The notes under the pieces: model-generated
The model's database searches: none
Told to the model about the DNA's origin: nothing
The model's input: only the letters and a program-made list of their open reading frames with translations
Position numbers and translations under genes: made by a program
Shown: positions 1 through 8,200 of the stretch, piece after piece
Position numbering within the stretch: the stretch's first letter is position 1
Layout: each line of letters starts with the position of its first letter
From: Paenibacillus allorhizosphaerae
Lineage (GTDB): Bacteria > Bacillota > Bacilli > Paenibacillales > NBRC-103111
Assembly (NCBI RefSeq): GCF_910594985.1
Contig: NZ_CAJVCE010000028.1
Span: 1-64,000 of the forward strand
Reading direction: 5' to 3'
DNA: 64,000 bases

Positions 1-28
1 CTGAGCCAGGATCAAACTCTCCATTAAA
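1..28 (-). rRNA. 16S rRNA, 5' end only (partial)
   Basis: The reverse complement of the first bases reads GGAGAGTTTGATCCTGGCTC, the near-universal start of bacterial 16S rRNA and the site of the common 27F primer. The gene runs leftward off the window, so only about 28 bases are present. The exact mature 5' end cannot be fixed from sequence alone. Confidence 0.95.
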
Positions 29-153
29 GTATCATTTTCGGACCGAAGACCGAAATTGATACAAATTGCTCCCATCACCCGAAGGCGATGTTCGCTATAA
101 TGTAAGCTGATTAGCTCAAAAAATTCAATAACGCTTAGCATTCGAATTCATTT

Positions 154-172
154 GTTCAGTTTTCAAAGAGCT
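154..172 (-). promoter_or_regulatory. rRNA leader boxA antitermination element
   Basis: On the minus strand this reads GCTCTTTGAAAACTGAAC, the boxA-type element typical of Bacillus and Paenibacillus rRNA leaders, which recruits Nus factors for antitermination. It lies between the proximal rRNA promoter (about 205-240) and the 16S start. Confidence 0.75.
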
Positions 173-211
173 TTCGTCTAGCAGCAAATCATTTTGCCGT
201 GACAAGAAATT

Positions 212-240
212 ATCTTATCATTATTCGACATGTTTTGCAA
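212..240 (-). promoter_or_regulatory. rRNA promoter P2 (proximal)
   Basis: On the minus strand, TTGCAA at 240-235 and TAAGAT at 217-212 are separated by exactly 17 bases. Transcription would start near 205 and give a leader of about 175 nt before the 16S gene. This SigA-like promoter is inferred from spacing and position. Confidence 0.6.
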
Positions 241-305
241 CTAACTTTTTTTCCTACCGCTTGTCCGGCTTTACATTCAAACCGTCGTTCTTGGCGGCAA
301 GCAAT

Positions 306-335
306 AATGTATCATAAATCGGGGGGCAATTGCAA
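306..335 (-). promoter_or_regulatory. rRNA promoter P1 (distal)
   Basis: On the minus strand, TTGCAA at 335-330 and TACATT at 311-306 have an 18-base spacer. It lies about 95 bp upstream of P2, fitting the tandem-promoter layout common in Firmicute rRNA operons. The -35 is identical to that of P2. The bases between 336 and 450 hold nothing else I can support. Confidence 0.5.
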
Positions 336-450
336 CTGTATTTTTTCGGCATGCTATAAACCATTTATTTCCACAATTTATCATTCGCAATTATATGAAT
401 GAGCAAGTCCAAATCGTCGATTTCAGCCCAAGAGCACCCTGTGATTAACA

Positions 451-486
451 AAAGAAAACCGCCGATCGCAAAGCGATAACGGCGGT
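451..486 (-). terminator. Rho-independent terminator of ligA
   Basis: ACCGCCG (458-464) pairs with a matching arm at 480-486, with further GATCGC/GCGATA pairing inside. On the minus strand the hairpin is followed by TTTTCTTTTGTT. It sits 20 bases beyond the ligA stop codon. Confidence 0.85.
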
Positions 487-505
487 CACATTCCATACTA
501 GAGTC

Positions 506-2524
506 TTACGCTTCTCCAAGCAGCTGCAAAAGTTCCTCTTCATTGTCGATAATCCAGATGCCGAGCTCCTGCGCCTTGGTCAGCTTGCTCCCCGCGCTTT
601 CGCCCGCAATCACGATGTCCGTCTTCTTGGATACGCTCCCTGTCACTTTCGCTCCGAGACGTTCCAGTTTTTTGGCGCACTCATCTCTGCCCATAATGGA
701 GAGTGTTCCGGTCAAAACCACAGTCTTGCCGTAAAACGGACCGGCTTCGTTAGTCGCCGTCTGCTTTTCCTCCGCCTGAGGCTGCACACCCGCGGCAAGA
801 AGACGCTCAATGCTTCGCTGCATCGCAGGATCACGGAAAAACCCGGCAATGCTCTCGGCCACGATGCCGCCGATATCGTGAAGCGCCACAAGTTCCTCCG
901 GCTCGGCTTGCATCAGCTTATCCAAATTTCCGAAATGGTCGGCCAACACCTTCGTCGTCGTCTTTCCCGTATTCGGTATGCCTAAAGCAAATAGGAAAGA
1001 AGCCAAATCGCATACTTTGCTATTTTCAAAAGCGGCCAGCAGCTTTTCTGCCTTTTTCGTTCCAAATCGATCGAGCTTGATCAGGTCGTCAAACGTCAGG
1101 CTGTATAAATCCGCAGGGTCTTTAACAGCCAACTCGTCGTATAACTGTTCCGCCGTCTTTTCGCTGAACGTATCGATATCCATCGCATCGCGAGAGGCGA
1201 AATGCGTAATTCGACCGACCAACTGCGGTCTGCAATCAAACCGGTTCGTGCAGAACAGGTGCGCCCCCTTCAGCTCCAACGCGCTGCCGCAAGCCGGACA
1301 CGTTGTGGGAGGAACGATCTCCTCTCCGTCCGACTCTTCGGTCACTTTGCCGAGAATTTCCGGAATGACGTCGTTGGAACGACGAATATACACGAGACTG
1401 CCCAAAGCATGCTTCAAGTTTTTGCGCTCGATATCGTCCATATTGTTGAGCGTGCAGTTTTGTACCGTCACGCCGGCAATGTCTACGGCCTCTACGCGCG
1501 CCGTCGGCGTCACTTTCCCGGTGCGCCCCACGTTCCAGTTCACGCCAAGCAGCGTGGTCACCGCTTCCTCGGCTTCGAATTTATAGGCGACCGCCCAGCG
1601 CGGGAACTTGTCGGTGTATCCCAACACTTCGCGGGTGCGCATATCGGTTATTTTCACAACGAGACCGTCGATTAAAAAATCAAACGTATTCCGCATGGAA
1701 ACGACGTTTTGAAGCTCTTCTTCCACCGCTTCGATGTTATCGAAAAACTTGAGGTACGGGCTTACCTTGAATTTGTTGTCACGCAAAAACACGGACATTT
1801 GCTGATGGTTCTCAAATTGCACCGAATCAGAATAACCTATGTTGTAAAAATATGCGTTCAGCTTCCGTTCCGACGTCACCTTCGGGTTCAAGTTACGGAG
1901 GGCGCCGGCGGCAGCGTTGCGTGCATTTTTCAGCGGTTCCACGGCCGTCTCGTTGTATGCGCCCAGCACGGACAAATTCATAATTCCTTCGCCCTGCACT
2001 TCGATAATTCCTTCGTTGTATGGAATTTTCAAAGGAATGGACTTGATCGTCTTCACCTGGGCCAAGATGCCTTCACCGACAACCCCGCTCCCCCTCGTGG
2101 CAGCCTGCACCAGTTCGCCATGATCATAAGTCAGGTTTAGCGTTAGACCGTCGAATTTCAGCTCAAGCACGAAGGAAAGCGGTGGCAGCGGATTACCCGG
2201 ATTTTGCGCATTGTAGTCGTTTACGAGCTTTTGGGCGCGGGTATGCCACGCCATCAGATCGTCGTGGTTTTGAGCCTTGTCGAGGCTCCAGAGCCGCGCC
2301 AAATGCCGATGCTCCTCAAAGCCTTTCAGCAGTTCACCGCCCACCCTGGCGGTTGGCGAATGCGGCAATACGACGCCGGTCTCGGCTTCGAGCTGCAAAA
2401 GCTTGGCGTACAGCGCATCCCACTCGGCATCGCTGATCGTCGGCTCATCCAGCGTATAATAATGATAGTTATGTTTGCTGATCTCTTCGATGAGGGCTTC
2501 CATCGTTTCGAAAGCGTCCGGCAT
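506..2524 (-). CDS. ligA: NAD-dependent DNA ligase LigA (divergent type)
   Basis: Seals nicks during replication and repair using NAD+. From the chosen start (672 aa, the usual family length) the order is: Ia domain with an NYHYYTLDEP stretch, nucleotidyltransferase domain with lysine K123 in KFDG, OB fold, zinc finger with C409/C412/C425/C431, helix-hairpin-helix repeats, and a C-terminal BRCT domain (about 590-660) containing GKTVVLTGTL. The longest frame starts at 2587 without a ribosome binding site. The ATG at 2524 has GAGAGG 11 bases upstream and matches family N-termini. Several motifs are atypical: LELKFDG rather than EPKIDG, and WSLDKAQ rather than SLDNAF. That pattern resembles a LigA subtype I know from clostridia. 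Synteny with pcrB and pcrA matches Bacillus. Confidence 0.93.
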   Translation of the reverse strand: MPDAFETMEALIEEISKHNYHYYTLDEPTISDAEWDALYAKLLQLEAETGVVLPHSPTARVGGELLKGFEEHRHLARLWSLDKAQNHDDLMAWHTRAQKLVNDYNAQNPGNPLPPLSFVLELKFDGLTLNLTYDHGELVQAATRGSGVVGEGILAQVKTIKSIPLKIPYNEGIIEVQGEGIMNLSVLGAYNETAVEPLKNARNAAAGALRNLNPKVTSERKLNAYFYNIGYSDSVQFENHQQMSVFLRDNKFKVSPYLKFFDNIEAVEEELQNVVSMRNTFDFLIDGLVVKITDMRTREVLGYTDKFPRWAVAYKFEAEEAVTTLLGVNWNVGRTGKVTPTARVEAVDIAGVTVQNCTLNNMDDIERKNLKHALGSLVYIRRSNDVIPEILGKVTEESDGEEIVPPTTCPACGSALELKGAHLFCTNRFDCRPQLVGRITHFASRDAMDIDTFSEKTAEQLYDELAVKDPADLYSLTFDDLIKLDRFGTKKAEKLLAAFENSKVCDLASFLFALGIPNTGKTTTKVLADHFGNLDKLMQAEPEELVALHDIGGIVAESIAGFFRDPAMQRSIERLLAAGVQPQAEEKQTATNEAGPFYGKTVVLTGTLSIMGRDECAKKLERLGAKVTGSVSKKTDIVIAGESAGSKLTKAQELGIWIIDNEEELLQLLGEA

Positions 2525-2639
2525 CCGGGTTCCATCCTCTCGCGTTGCAACGGCGGCATCGGGTGGCCCGATATCGTTGCAAACCATATTGGCTACAGCA
2601 ATTTATGTTAGAAGTCGATGATGCACATAAGATTGCAGT

Positions 2640-4952
2640 CTAGCTCTGCTTCGTAATCGGCGCAAATTTGGCAAGCAGCCGTTTCACGCCGACGGGAGCC
2701 GGGAAAGCGATCTGCAGCTCGGTATCGTCCCCCGAGCCTTTGATGGCGACGATGACGCCGGTTCCCCACTTGCCGTGCTGGACTTTATCGCCCATGGCGA
2801 AGTCCTGCACGGGCGTCTTCGGTGCCGCGGCGGCCGCCGGCGCAGCTCCGGTGCCGCTGCGGAAGCTCACGGGCGCGCGGCTCGCTCCAGCGGCGGCGGG
2901 TGCGCCCGCCGGGCTGCCGAAGCCGCCAGTGCTGCCAAAGCGGCGCTCCCCGCCGCCCCAAGCACTCGAGCCGCCGCTGCGGCCAAACCCTCCGCCGGCG
3001 CGCACGGACTCGACGAGCTCATGCGGGAGCTCAGTCAAAAATCGTGACGGCGCATTAGCCGTCGTACGGCCGAACAGCGTGCGCATCCGCGCGCATGTGA
3101 GGAACAGCTCTTCTTCGGCGCGCGTGATGCCTACGTATGCAAGGCGTCGCTCCTCCTCAAGCTCTTCATTGTCCATCAAAGCCCGGCTATGAGGGAATAC
3201 GCCTTCCTCCAGACCCATAATAAAGACGACGGGAAACTCGAGTCCCTTGGCGCTATGCATCGTCATGAGCACGACGCCGCTTTTTCCCGCTTCGGGGTCC
3301 TCGTTCATCGAATCGATATCCGCAATCAAGGCAAGATCCGTCAAAAACGAAACAAGCGATTTATCGTCGTTGCGCTTCTCGAAATCCATCGTCACGGACA
3401 AAAGCTCATCGATGTTTTCAAGCCGCGCCTGCGATTCGATTGTATTTTCGCGTTTCAGCTCTTCCCGGTAGCCGGACATTTCCAGCACTTTCTCGGTGAG
3501 CTCGGTAACGGACAAATACTCGGTCATCCGGTACAGATTCTCAATCATATCGCGGAAATCGGACAGGGCATTTCGCGCACGTGCACCGATCTCGAGCATC
3601 TCCGCATTTTCCAACATGGCGAACATCGATACCCCATAGCGTCCGGCGAGTTCCCCAAGCTTATCGACGGTCGCATCCCCGATGCCACGTTTCGGCACGT
3701 TAACGACCCTGGCAAACGAAATGTCGTCATCCGGATTGGAAACGAGCCGCAAGTAGGCCAAAATATCTTTAATTTCTTTGCGGTCATAGAACTTGACGCC
3801 GCCGACAATTTGGTACGGGATGTCGGACTTGATCAATATTTCCTCCATGACCCGTGATTGGGCGTTGGTCCGGTACAGAATGGCATGGTCGTTGAACCGC
3901 CTGCCTCCGTCGACGTTTTTACGGATTTCACCGGTGATGAAGTACCCTTCCTCATGCTCCGAGTCCGCTTGGTACAGCTTGATCTTATTGCCTTCGCCCT
4001 TATCGGTCCACAGATTCTTTGCCTTACGGCCCATATTGTTCGCGATGACCTTGTTCGCGGCGTTCAATATATTGGAGGTGGAACGGTAGTTTTGCTCCAG
4101 CAAAATGGTGGTCGCTTTCGGATAGTCTTTCTCAAAATCAAGAATATTGCTTATATCCGCACCGCGCCAACGGTAAATCGACTGATCGCTGTCGCCGACG
4201 ACGCATATGCGTTTATATTTATCCGCCAGCATTCGGCACAGCATATATTGTGCACGGTTCGTATCCTGATACTCGTCGACATGGAGATATTGGAACTTGT
4301 TTTGGTAAAATTCCAGCACTTCGGGCACTTCCTGAAACAATTGAATCGTCGTCATGATCAGGTCGTCGAAGTCTAGCGAATTGTTGCTTCTCAGCTTTTT
4401 CTGGTACAACTTGTATACTTTCGCCACAATGCCGTCAAAATAATCGCCGATCTTGCTCTCCAACTTTTCAGGCGTCAGCAATTCGTTTTTCGCATTGCCC
4501 ATGGCCGCCTGAACCGCTTTCGGCTCGAACTTCTTCGTATCGATGTTAAGCTCCTTCATGCAGTTCTTGATGACGGATAGCTGGTCGCCCGAATCCAGGA
4601 TCGTAAAATTGGAAGTGAAGCCGATTCGGCTTACATCCCTGCGCAAAATCCGGACGCACATCGAGTGAAACGTCGATACCCAAATATCTTGTCCCTGCGG
4701 GCCGACGAGCGCGCCTACCCGCTCCTGCATCTCACGCGCCGCTTTGTTCGTAAAGGTAATGGCCAGTATGCTCCATGGCGCGGCTTTACGCGTGGCGATG
4801 AGGTACGCAATCCGATGCGTCAGCACTCGGGTCTTGCCACTCCCCGCTCCAGCCATGATCAGCAGCGGCCCGTCCACCGTTTCGACGGCGCGCCGCTGCT
4901 GCGGATTCAATTTTTGCACAGCTTTCATTATATCAACAGGTTCATTCATCAT
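2640..4952 (-). CDS. pcrA: ATP-dependent DNA helicase PcrA (UvrD/Rep family)
   Basis: A 3'-5' superfamily 1 helicase for repair and plasmid replication. Visible motifs, in order: Walker A GAGSGKT with K40, DEYQDT (motif II), QNYRST, HSAKGLEFPVVF (motif V) and YVGITRAEEEL (motif VI). A Gly/Ala/Ser-rich linker follows, then a C-terminal Tudor-like segment (GDKVQHGKWGTG...) that in the family contacts RNA polymerase. At about 770 aa the protein is slightly long because of the linker. The start is uncertain: a GTG at 4985 overlaps the pcrB stop, while the ATG pair at 4952/4949 follows AAAGG by about 14 bases and better matches homologues. It belongs to the pcrB-pcrA-ligA operon. Confidence 0.95.
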   Translation of the reverse strand: MMNEPVDIMKAVQKLNPQQRRAVETVDGPLLIMAGAGSGKTRVLTHRIAYLIATRKAAPWSILAITFTNKAAREMQERVGALVGPQGQDIWVSTFHSMCVRILRRDVSRIGFTSNFTILDSGDQLSVIKNCMKELNIDTKKFEPKAVQAAMGNAKNELLTPEKLESKIGDYFDGIVAKVYKLYQKKLRSNNSLDFDDLIMTTIQLFQEVPEVLEFYQNKFQYLHVDEYQDTNRAQYMLCRMLADKYKRICVVGDSDQSIYRWRGADISNILDFEKDYPKATTILLEQNYRSTSNILNAANKVIANNMGRKAKNLWTDKGEGNKIKLYQADSEHEEGYFITGEIRKNVDGGRRFNDHAILYRTNAQSRVMEEILIKSDIPYQIVGGVKFYDRKEIKDILAYLRLVSNPDDDISFARVVNVPKRGIGDATVDKLGELAGRYGVSMFAMLENAEMLEIGARARNALSDFRDMIENLYRMTEYLSVTELTEKVLEMSGYREELKRENTIESQARLENIDELLSVTMDFEKRNDDKSLVSFLTDLALIADIDSMNEDPEAGKSGVVLMTMHSAKGLEFPVVFIMGLEEGVFPHSRALMDNEELEEERRLAYVGITRAEEELFLTCARMRTLFGRTTANAPSRFLTELPHELVESVRAGGGFGRSGGSSAWGGGERRFGSTGGFGSPAGAPAAAGASRAPVSFRSGTGAAPAAAAAPKTPVQDFAMGDKVQHGKWGTGVIVAIKGSGDDTELQIAFPAPVGVKRLLAKFAPITKQS

Positions 4953-4977
4953 TGTTCTATGAATTTCCTTTCTTTCC

Positions 4978-5667
4978 TTATTCACGGACTGCTTTTACGG
5001 TCGCGAGCGCCTGTTCCAGATCATTGTAGACCGCATTGCCTACAACGATGGTGTGCGCCGCTTGGGCCGCTTCCCGCGCTTTATCCGGCCCATCGATCCC
5101 GCCGCCGTAAAACAGCCTTGATTCGCTAAGCAGCCCGCGGATTCGACGGACCCACTCCATGTCACCGAATATGCCGCTGTATTCGAGGTAGACGACCGGG
5201 CACCGGAACAAATGTTCCGCCAAACGTGCGTAAGCCTCGACATCCTTCAGCGATAGCTTCACGTCCGCTTCGGTGACATTCGCCACAGCCGAGTTCCCGT
5301 TCATTATAATGTAGCCCTCGGTCATCATTTGTTTCCAATCTAGGATCGCTCCGTATTCCTTGATCGCCCCGTGCTGCTGTCCTACGATCCAATCGGTGTT
5401 CTTGGCGTTCAATACGATTGGAATCATGAATAAATCGAACCCCGGCACGATCGCTTCACGGTTCGATACTTCGAGAACGCACGGAACCTCATATCGGCGA
5501 ATGCGGGCCAGCAAATCGACCGTATTGTCGAACGTAACGCCTGTCGAACCGCCAACCATGACCGCATCGGTACCCGATAGGCAAATCTTCTCAAGCGCAT
5601 CGTCGGACAAATCCCGGTCAGGATCGAGTTTAAATGCATGCTTCCATTGGTCCATTCGCAAATGCAC
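4978..5667 (-). CDS. pcrB: Heptaprenylglyceryl phosphate synthase PcrB
   Basis: A TIM-barrel prenyltransferase that joins heptaprenyl diphosphate to sn-glycerol-1-phosphate, forming archaeal-type ether lipids in Firmicutes. The N-terminus WKHAFKLDPDRDL, the VGGSTGVT segment and the C-terminal FYGGGIDGPDKA phosphate-binding loop are characteristic. A GTG at 5667 is chosen because AGGAGG lies 7 bases upstream. This gives 229 aa, the usual length. The longer frame to 5712 adds a non-conserved segment. First gene of the pcrB-pcrA-ligA operon; its stop lies within bases of the pcrA start region. Confidence 0.95.
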   Translation of the reverse strand: MHLRMDQWKHAFKLDPDRDLSDDALEKICLSGTDAVMVGGSTGVTFDNTVDLLARIRRYEVPCVLEVSNREAIVPGFDLFMIPIVLNAKNTDWIVGQQHGAIKEYGAILDWKQMMTEGYIIMNGNSAVANVTEADVKLSLKDVEAYARLAEHLFRCPVVYLEYSGIFGDMEWVRRIRGLLSESRLFYGGGIDGPDKAREAAQAAHTIVVGNAVYNDLEQALATVKAVRE

Positions 5668-5751
5668 AGGTAATCCTCCTGTCGGTCTATACAAAGCAAG
5701 CTTTCGCAGCATCCGAAGGATACTATCGAGCGTTTCAGCTTGTCTAAAAAT

Positions 5752-5780
5752 AGTCTATGCTACCCCATAGTCGGTGTCAA
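5752..5780 (-). promoter_or_regulatory. SigA-type promoter of pcrB-pcrA-ligA
   Basis: On the minus strand, a perfect TTGACA (5780-5775) and TAGACT (5757-5752) have a 17-base spacer. Transcription would start near 5745, about 80 nt before the pcrB GTG. Confidence 0.65.
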
Positions 5781-5840
5781 TCTACGATCCTGCCGCTCAT
5801 CTATTATACCATAATAATAGAATGTTTGTTCGTATACAAA

Positions 5841-5893
5841 TCAAAAAAATAAAGCAGTAAAGCGTCCACAAGATAGCGCGAACTTTACTGCTT
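5841..5893 (-). terminator. Terminator downstream of the lipoprotein gene
   Basis: AAGCAGTAAAG (5852-5862) and CTTTACTGCTT (5883-5893) form an 11-bp stem. On the minus strand it is followed by TATTTTTTT. It separates the lipoprotein gene from the pcrB promoter. Confidence 0.85.
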
Positions 5894-5929
5894 CGATTAC
5901 GAAGCCGATCCATAGCTTTTGAAGGATTG

Positions 5930-6520
5930 TTACGCCTTTGTTTTAAATTCCATAATAATGAGACGATTATCTTTGACTTGATATACGGATTCATGATGCA
6001 TCATCGACCGGGCGTGATCAAAGTCCGTTGCGCCCTGCAGCGATATTTTATACTGATCTTGAGCCGGCTGCGTCTTTTTCACTTCATATCGCCCCCACTC
6101 GCTGCGGAGATTGAGCATCGCGCGTGTGCTGTTCGCCTTATACGTCGTGGACGACGGGTCGTAGCGATAAAAACCGGCGATGAGCTTCTCCGCCATCTCC
6201 AAGCTATATATTTGCATCAGATGCGTCCTCATCTCTCTCATGGCGTATGTGTCCATTTCACCCGTTACAGGGGAGGACAGCACCCGATATGTCCAATCGT
6301 CCACTTGCTTGATCCATGTAATCAACAGATCGTCCGGCTGGTCCATCATTTCTTTGCCCATTGGAGGCGGCGTAATTTGGCTAAACGTATGAAGCAGCCG
6401 ATCGCGGCCCACGGTTTTCTGCAGTGTTTGCATTTTCATGTCGTCCTGCACATTTCTTTGCTGCTGACAACCACCAAGCAGCATGGCAGCCGCTACCAAA
6501 GCAATCCATATCGTTCTCAT
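5930..6520 (-). CDS. Putative lipoprotein of unknown function
   Basis: 196 aa from an ATG preceded by GGGAGGG at 9 bases. The N-terminus (MRTIWIALVAAAMLLGGC) is a signal peptide with lipobox LGGC, so the mature protein should be lipid-anchored on the outer membrane face. The mature part is soluble, mixed alpha/beta and rich in Met and Gln. A compact C-terminal half has alternating strands (for example YKISLQGATD and LIIMEFKTK), but I do not recognise a family. It has its own terminator. In Bacillus the pcrB-pcrA-ligA cluster also neighbours a lipoprotein gene (yerH/camS), but I see no convincing sequence similarity to it. Confidence 0.75.
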   Translation of the reverse strand: MRTIWIALVAAAMLLGGCQQQRNVQDDMKMQTLQKTVGRDRLLHTFSQITPPPMGKEMMDQPDDLLITWIKQVDDWTYRVLSSPVTGEMDTYAMREMRTHLMQIYSLEMAEKLIAGFYRYDPSSTTYKANSTRAMLNLRSEWGRYEVKKTQPAQDQYKISLQGATDFDHARSMMHHESVYQVKDNRLIIMEFKTKA

Positions 6521-6720
6521 GAAAAAGAACCCTCCCATACTTAACGTTGTTTTGTGCATTTTTTCGTATTATGGTTAAAAAACGAAAAACTATACGACAC
6601 GTGAAGGTTCTGTACGGGTTTCTCTTATTCGATACTGGGCTCTCGTTGTGAAGTGAAGATTCAGGGGGAAGGATCATACAAGGGGGCTTTTTACATGGTA
6701 CTGATGTTTCCTGCAGACGT

Positions 6721-6758
6721 AATAAAGCCCCGCTCCTGATTACCAGGCTGCGGGGCTT
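6721..6758 (-). terminator. Terminator of the coat protein genes
   Basis: AAGCCCCGC (6725-6733) pairs with GCGGGGCTT (6750-6758), and an inner CCTG/CAGG stem extends it. The following T tract (TTTATT) is short, so termination may be partial. The bases between 6560 and 6720 hold no gene. Confidence 0.65.
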
Positions 6759-6765
6759 GCTCACG

Positions 6766-7776
6766 CTACATCATATACTTGCCGTTGCGGGACGAGCCGA
6801 CGCTATACTGCTGTTTATTACTGGATGCGCCGGCAGCATTCGAGGCAGAACCGCTCATCGACGTACCTGCGTTTTGGTTTACCGCGCCGATGCTGTAGCT
6901 GCCGCTTTGTCGCGCCGAAGTCGCACTGCCGGATGCGCTGTACGTTTGCTCCGATTGATTTTTCAAACCGTACGATTCCGGCGTGCTGCCGCTTGAATAT
7001 TGATTGCTCGCATAATCCTGCGCCGATCTTGCAGAGTAATACTCCTGTTGATCGGTACCGGAAACGGACGATTTCAACGAAGCGTCTTCCTGCGACAAGG
7101 ATCCTGCATATCCATGCGCTGCGCCAGTAGAAGGGGTATAGCTCGGGCTCCCGATTTGACCATAGCCCTGCTCGGAATAAGACCCGCCGCTATAGCCGGG
7201 TGTGCTGCCGGACGACGCCGTTCCTTGACTGCCGTAACCCCCAACTGCACCGCTGCCGGAAGATATTGCACCTTGGCTCGCGTACCCTGCAGATCCGCTT
7301 CCATAGCCGGAGGGGTAGGATTGAGCTTGTGCAAAAGCTTCATTTTGCACACCGTACGACTGCTGCGTTTGCTGGGCTTGCTGCTGCGTTTGTTGTTGTT
7401 GGTACAAACCGGCCGCAGAAAAATTGCTGTGCTGCAGCGCTTGGTGAACCAATGATTGCAGCTGTTCCGCTTTGCGGATTTGCTGCTGCAGCTCCTGCTG
7501 CACCTCTTGCTGGGAAGCCATTTTTACCGAGCCGTAGCCTTGCATTTGGGACAAGGCGTTGAACAGCTCCGCTTGATCCTGGAGCGATTTTTGCGTCAAG
7601 CTGGCAAACGTTTGGCGAATCGCCGGATGTGTGGACTCCAGCGCAGCCGTTGTATATTCACGCGCGGCGCGCTTCAATTCGGAAAGCACCAAATTGCCCG
7701 CATCCTGCTCCTGCAAATGAAAATGCTGCGTTTGTCCCGACTGCTGCTGCCCAAAAAAGTTTTGCTGTTGATACAT
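6766..7776 (-). CDS. CotF-family spore coat protein with long low-complexity tail
   Basis: 336 aa from the ATG preceded by AAGGAGG. Residues about 30-130 form the helical CotF-like domain (LSELKRAAREYTTAALES..., QTFASLTQKSLQDQAELF), which in the family is a ferritin-like bundle found in spore coats. The rest is a Gln-rich stretch followed by about 180 residues rich in Ser, Gly, Tyr, Gln and Ala, with repeated YGS, SGS and YS units. Such tails suit cross-linking or phase separation, but that is inference. It follows a smaller paralogue by 24 bases and probably shares its mother-cell expression. Confidence 0.85.
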   Translation of the reverse strand: MYQQQNFFGQQQSGQTQHFHLQEQDAGNLVLSELKRAAREYTTAALESTHPAIRQTFASLTQKSLQDQAELFNALSQMQGYGSVKMASQQEVQQELQQQIRKAEQLQSLVHQALQHSNFSAAGLYQQQQTQQQAQQTQQSYGVQNEAFAQAQSYPSGYGSGSAGYASQGAISSGSGAVGGYGSQGTASSGSTPGYSGGSYSEQGYGQIGSPSYTPSTGAAHGYAGSLSQEDASLKSSVSGTDQQEYYSARSAQDYASNQYSSGSTPESYGLKNQSEQTYSASGSATSARQSGSYSIGAVNQNAGTSMSGSASNAAGASSNKQQYSVGSSRNGKYMM

Positions 7777-7799
7777 ACCCTCTAGCACCTCCTTCTATA

Positions 7800-8042
7800 T
7801 TAGTGAGTCATTTGTGTGTACTGCTGTAACGTACGCAGCAATTGATCCGTATTTTGCAGACGGTCCTGCGCGATTTGCGACAATTTTTGCTTCAGTTGCG
7901 GTGTCGTGCTCTCCGCCGCGCCTTGAACGGCGAGTTTGGCAAGCAGCTCCTCATTTTTCAAACAATCCGTTATGTACGCCAATTCCTTGGAGCTTACCGT
8001 GTTCATCCCTTGCTGTTGCTGCTGTTGTTGTCCTTGATACAT
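7800..8042 (-). CDS. Small CotF-like spore coat protein
   Basis: 80 aa from an ATG with AAAGGAGG about 8 bases upstream. The longer frame to 8141 runs through AT-rich leader sequence and is rejected. After a poly-Gln N-terminus (QGQQQQQQQG), the sequence SSKELAYITDCLKNEELLAKL continues into a second helix, the half-length CotF-like hairpin typical of small Bacillales coat proteins encoded beside a larger CotF paralogue. Probably cotranscribed with the gene at 6766-7776. A CATACATAT element at 8106-8098 might be a SigE-like -10, but no convincing -35 is visible. Confidence 0.82.
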   Translation of the reverse strand: MYQGQQQQQQQGMNTVSSKELAYITDCLKNEELLAKLAVQGAAESTTPQLKQKLSQIAQDRLQNTDQLLRTLQQYTQMTH

Positions 8043-8137
8043 CACGTGTTCCTCCTTTCGTAAATGACAAATTTTAGGTTGCCCGTTTTGTGGGAAAATA
8101 TGTATGTCTGGCGACGGTATTTTTAAAAAAATTTCCA

Positions 8138-8182
8138 ACAAAACAAAAACACCTTTTGATCCCTGTTAGGTGGATCAAAAGG
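8138..8182 (-). terminator. Terminator of the GldA/F/G-DUF4340 operon
   Basis: CCTTTTGATCC (8152-8162) pairs with GGATCAAAAGG (8172-8182) in a perfect 11-bp stem. On the minus strand it is followed by TGTTTTTGTTTTG. It lies about 20 bases past the DUF4340 gene stop. Confidence 0.9.
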
Positions 8183-8200
8183 CGCATTGCTTACGCTTCG

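Noticed and set aside
8098..8106. CATACATAT as a SigE/SigK -10 for the coat genes
   Set aside because: No matching -35 at the right distance; kept only as a remark in the coat gene entry.
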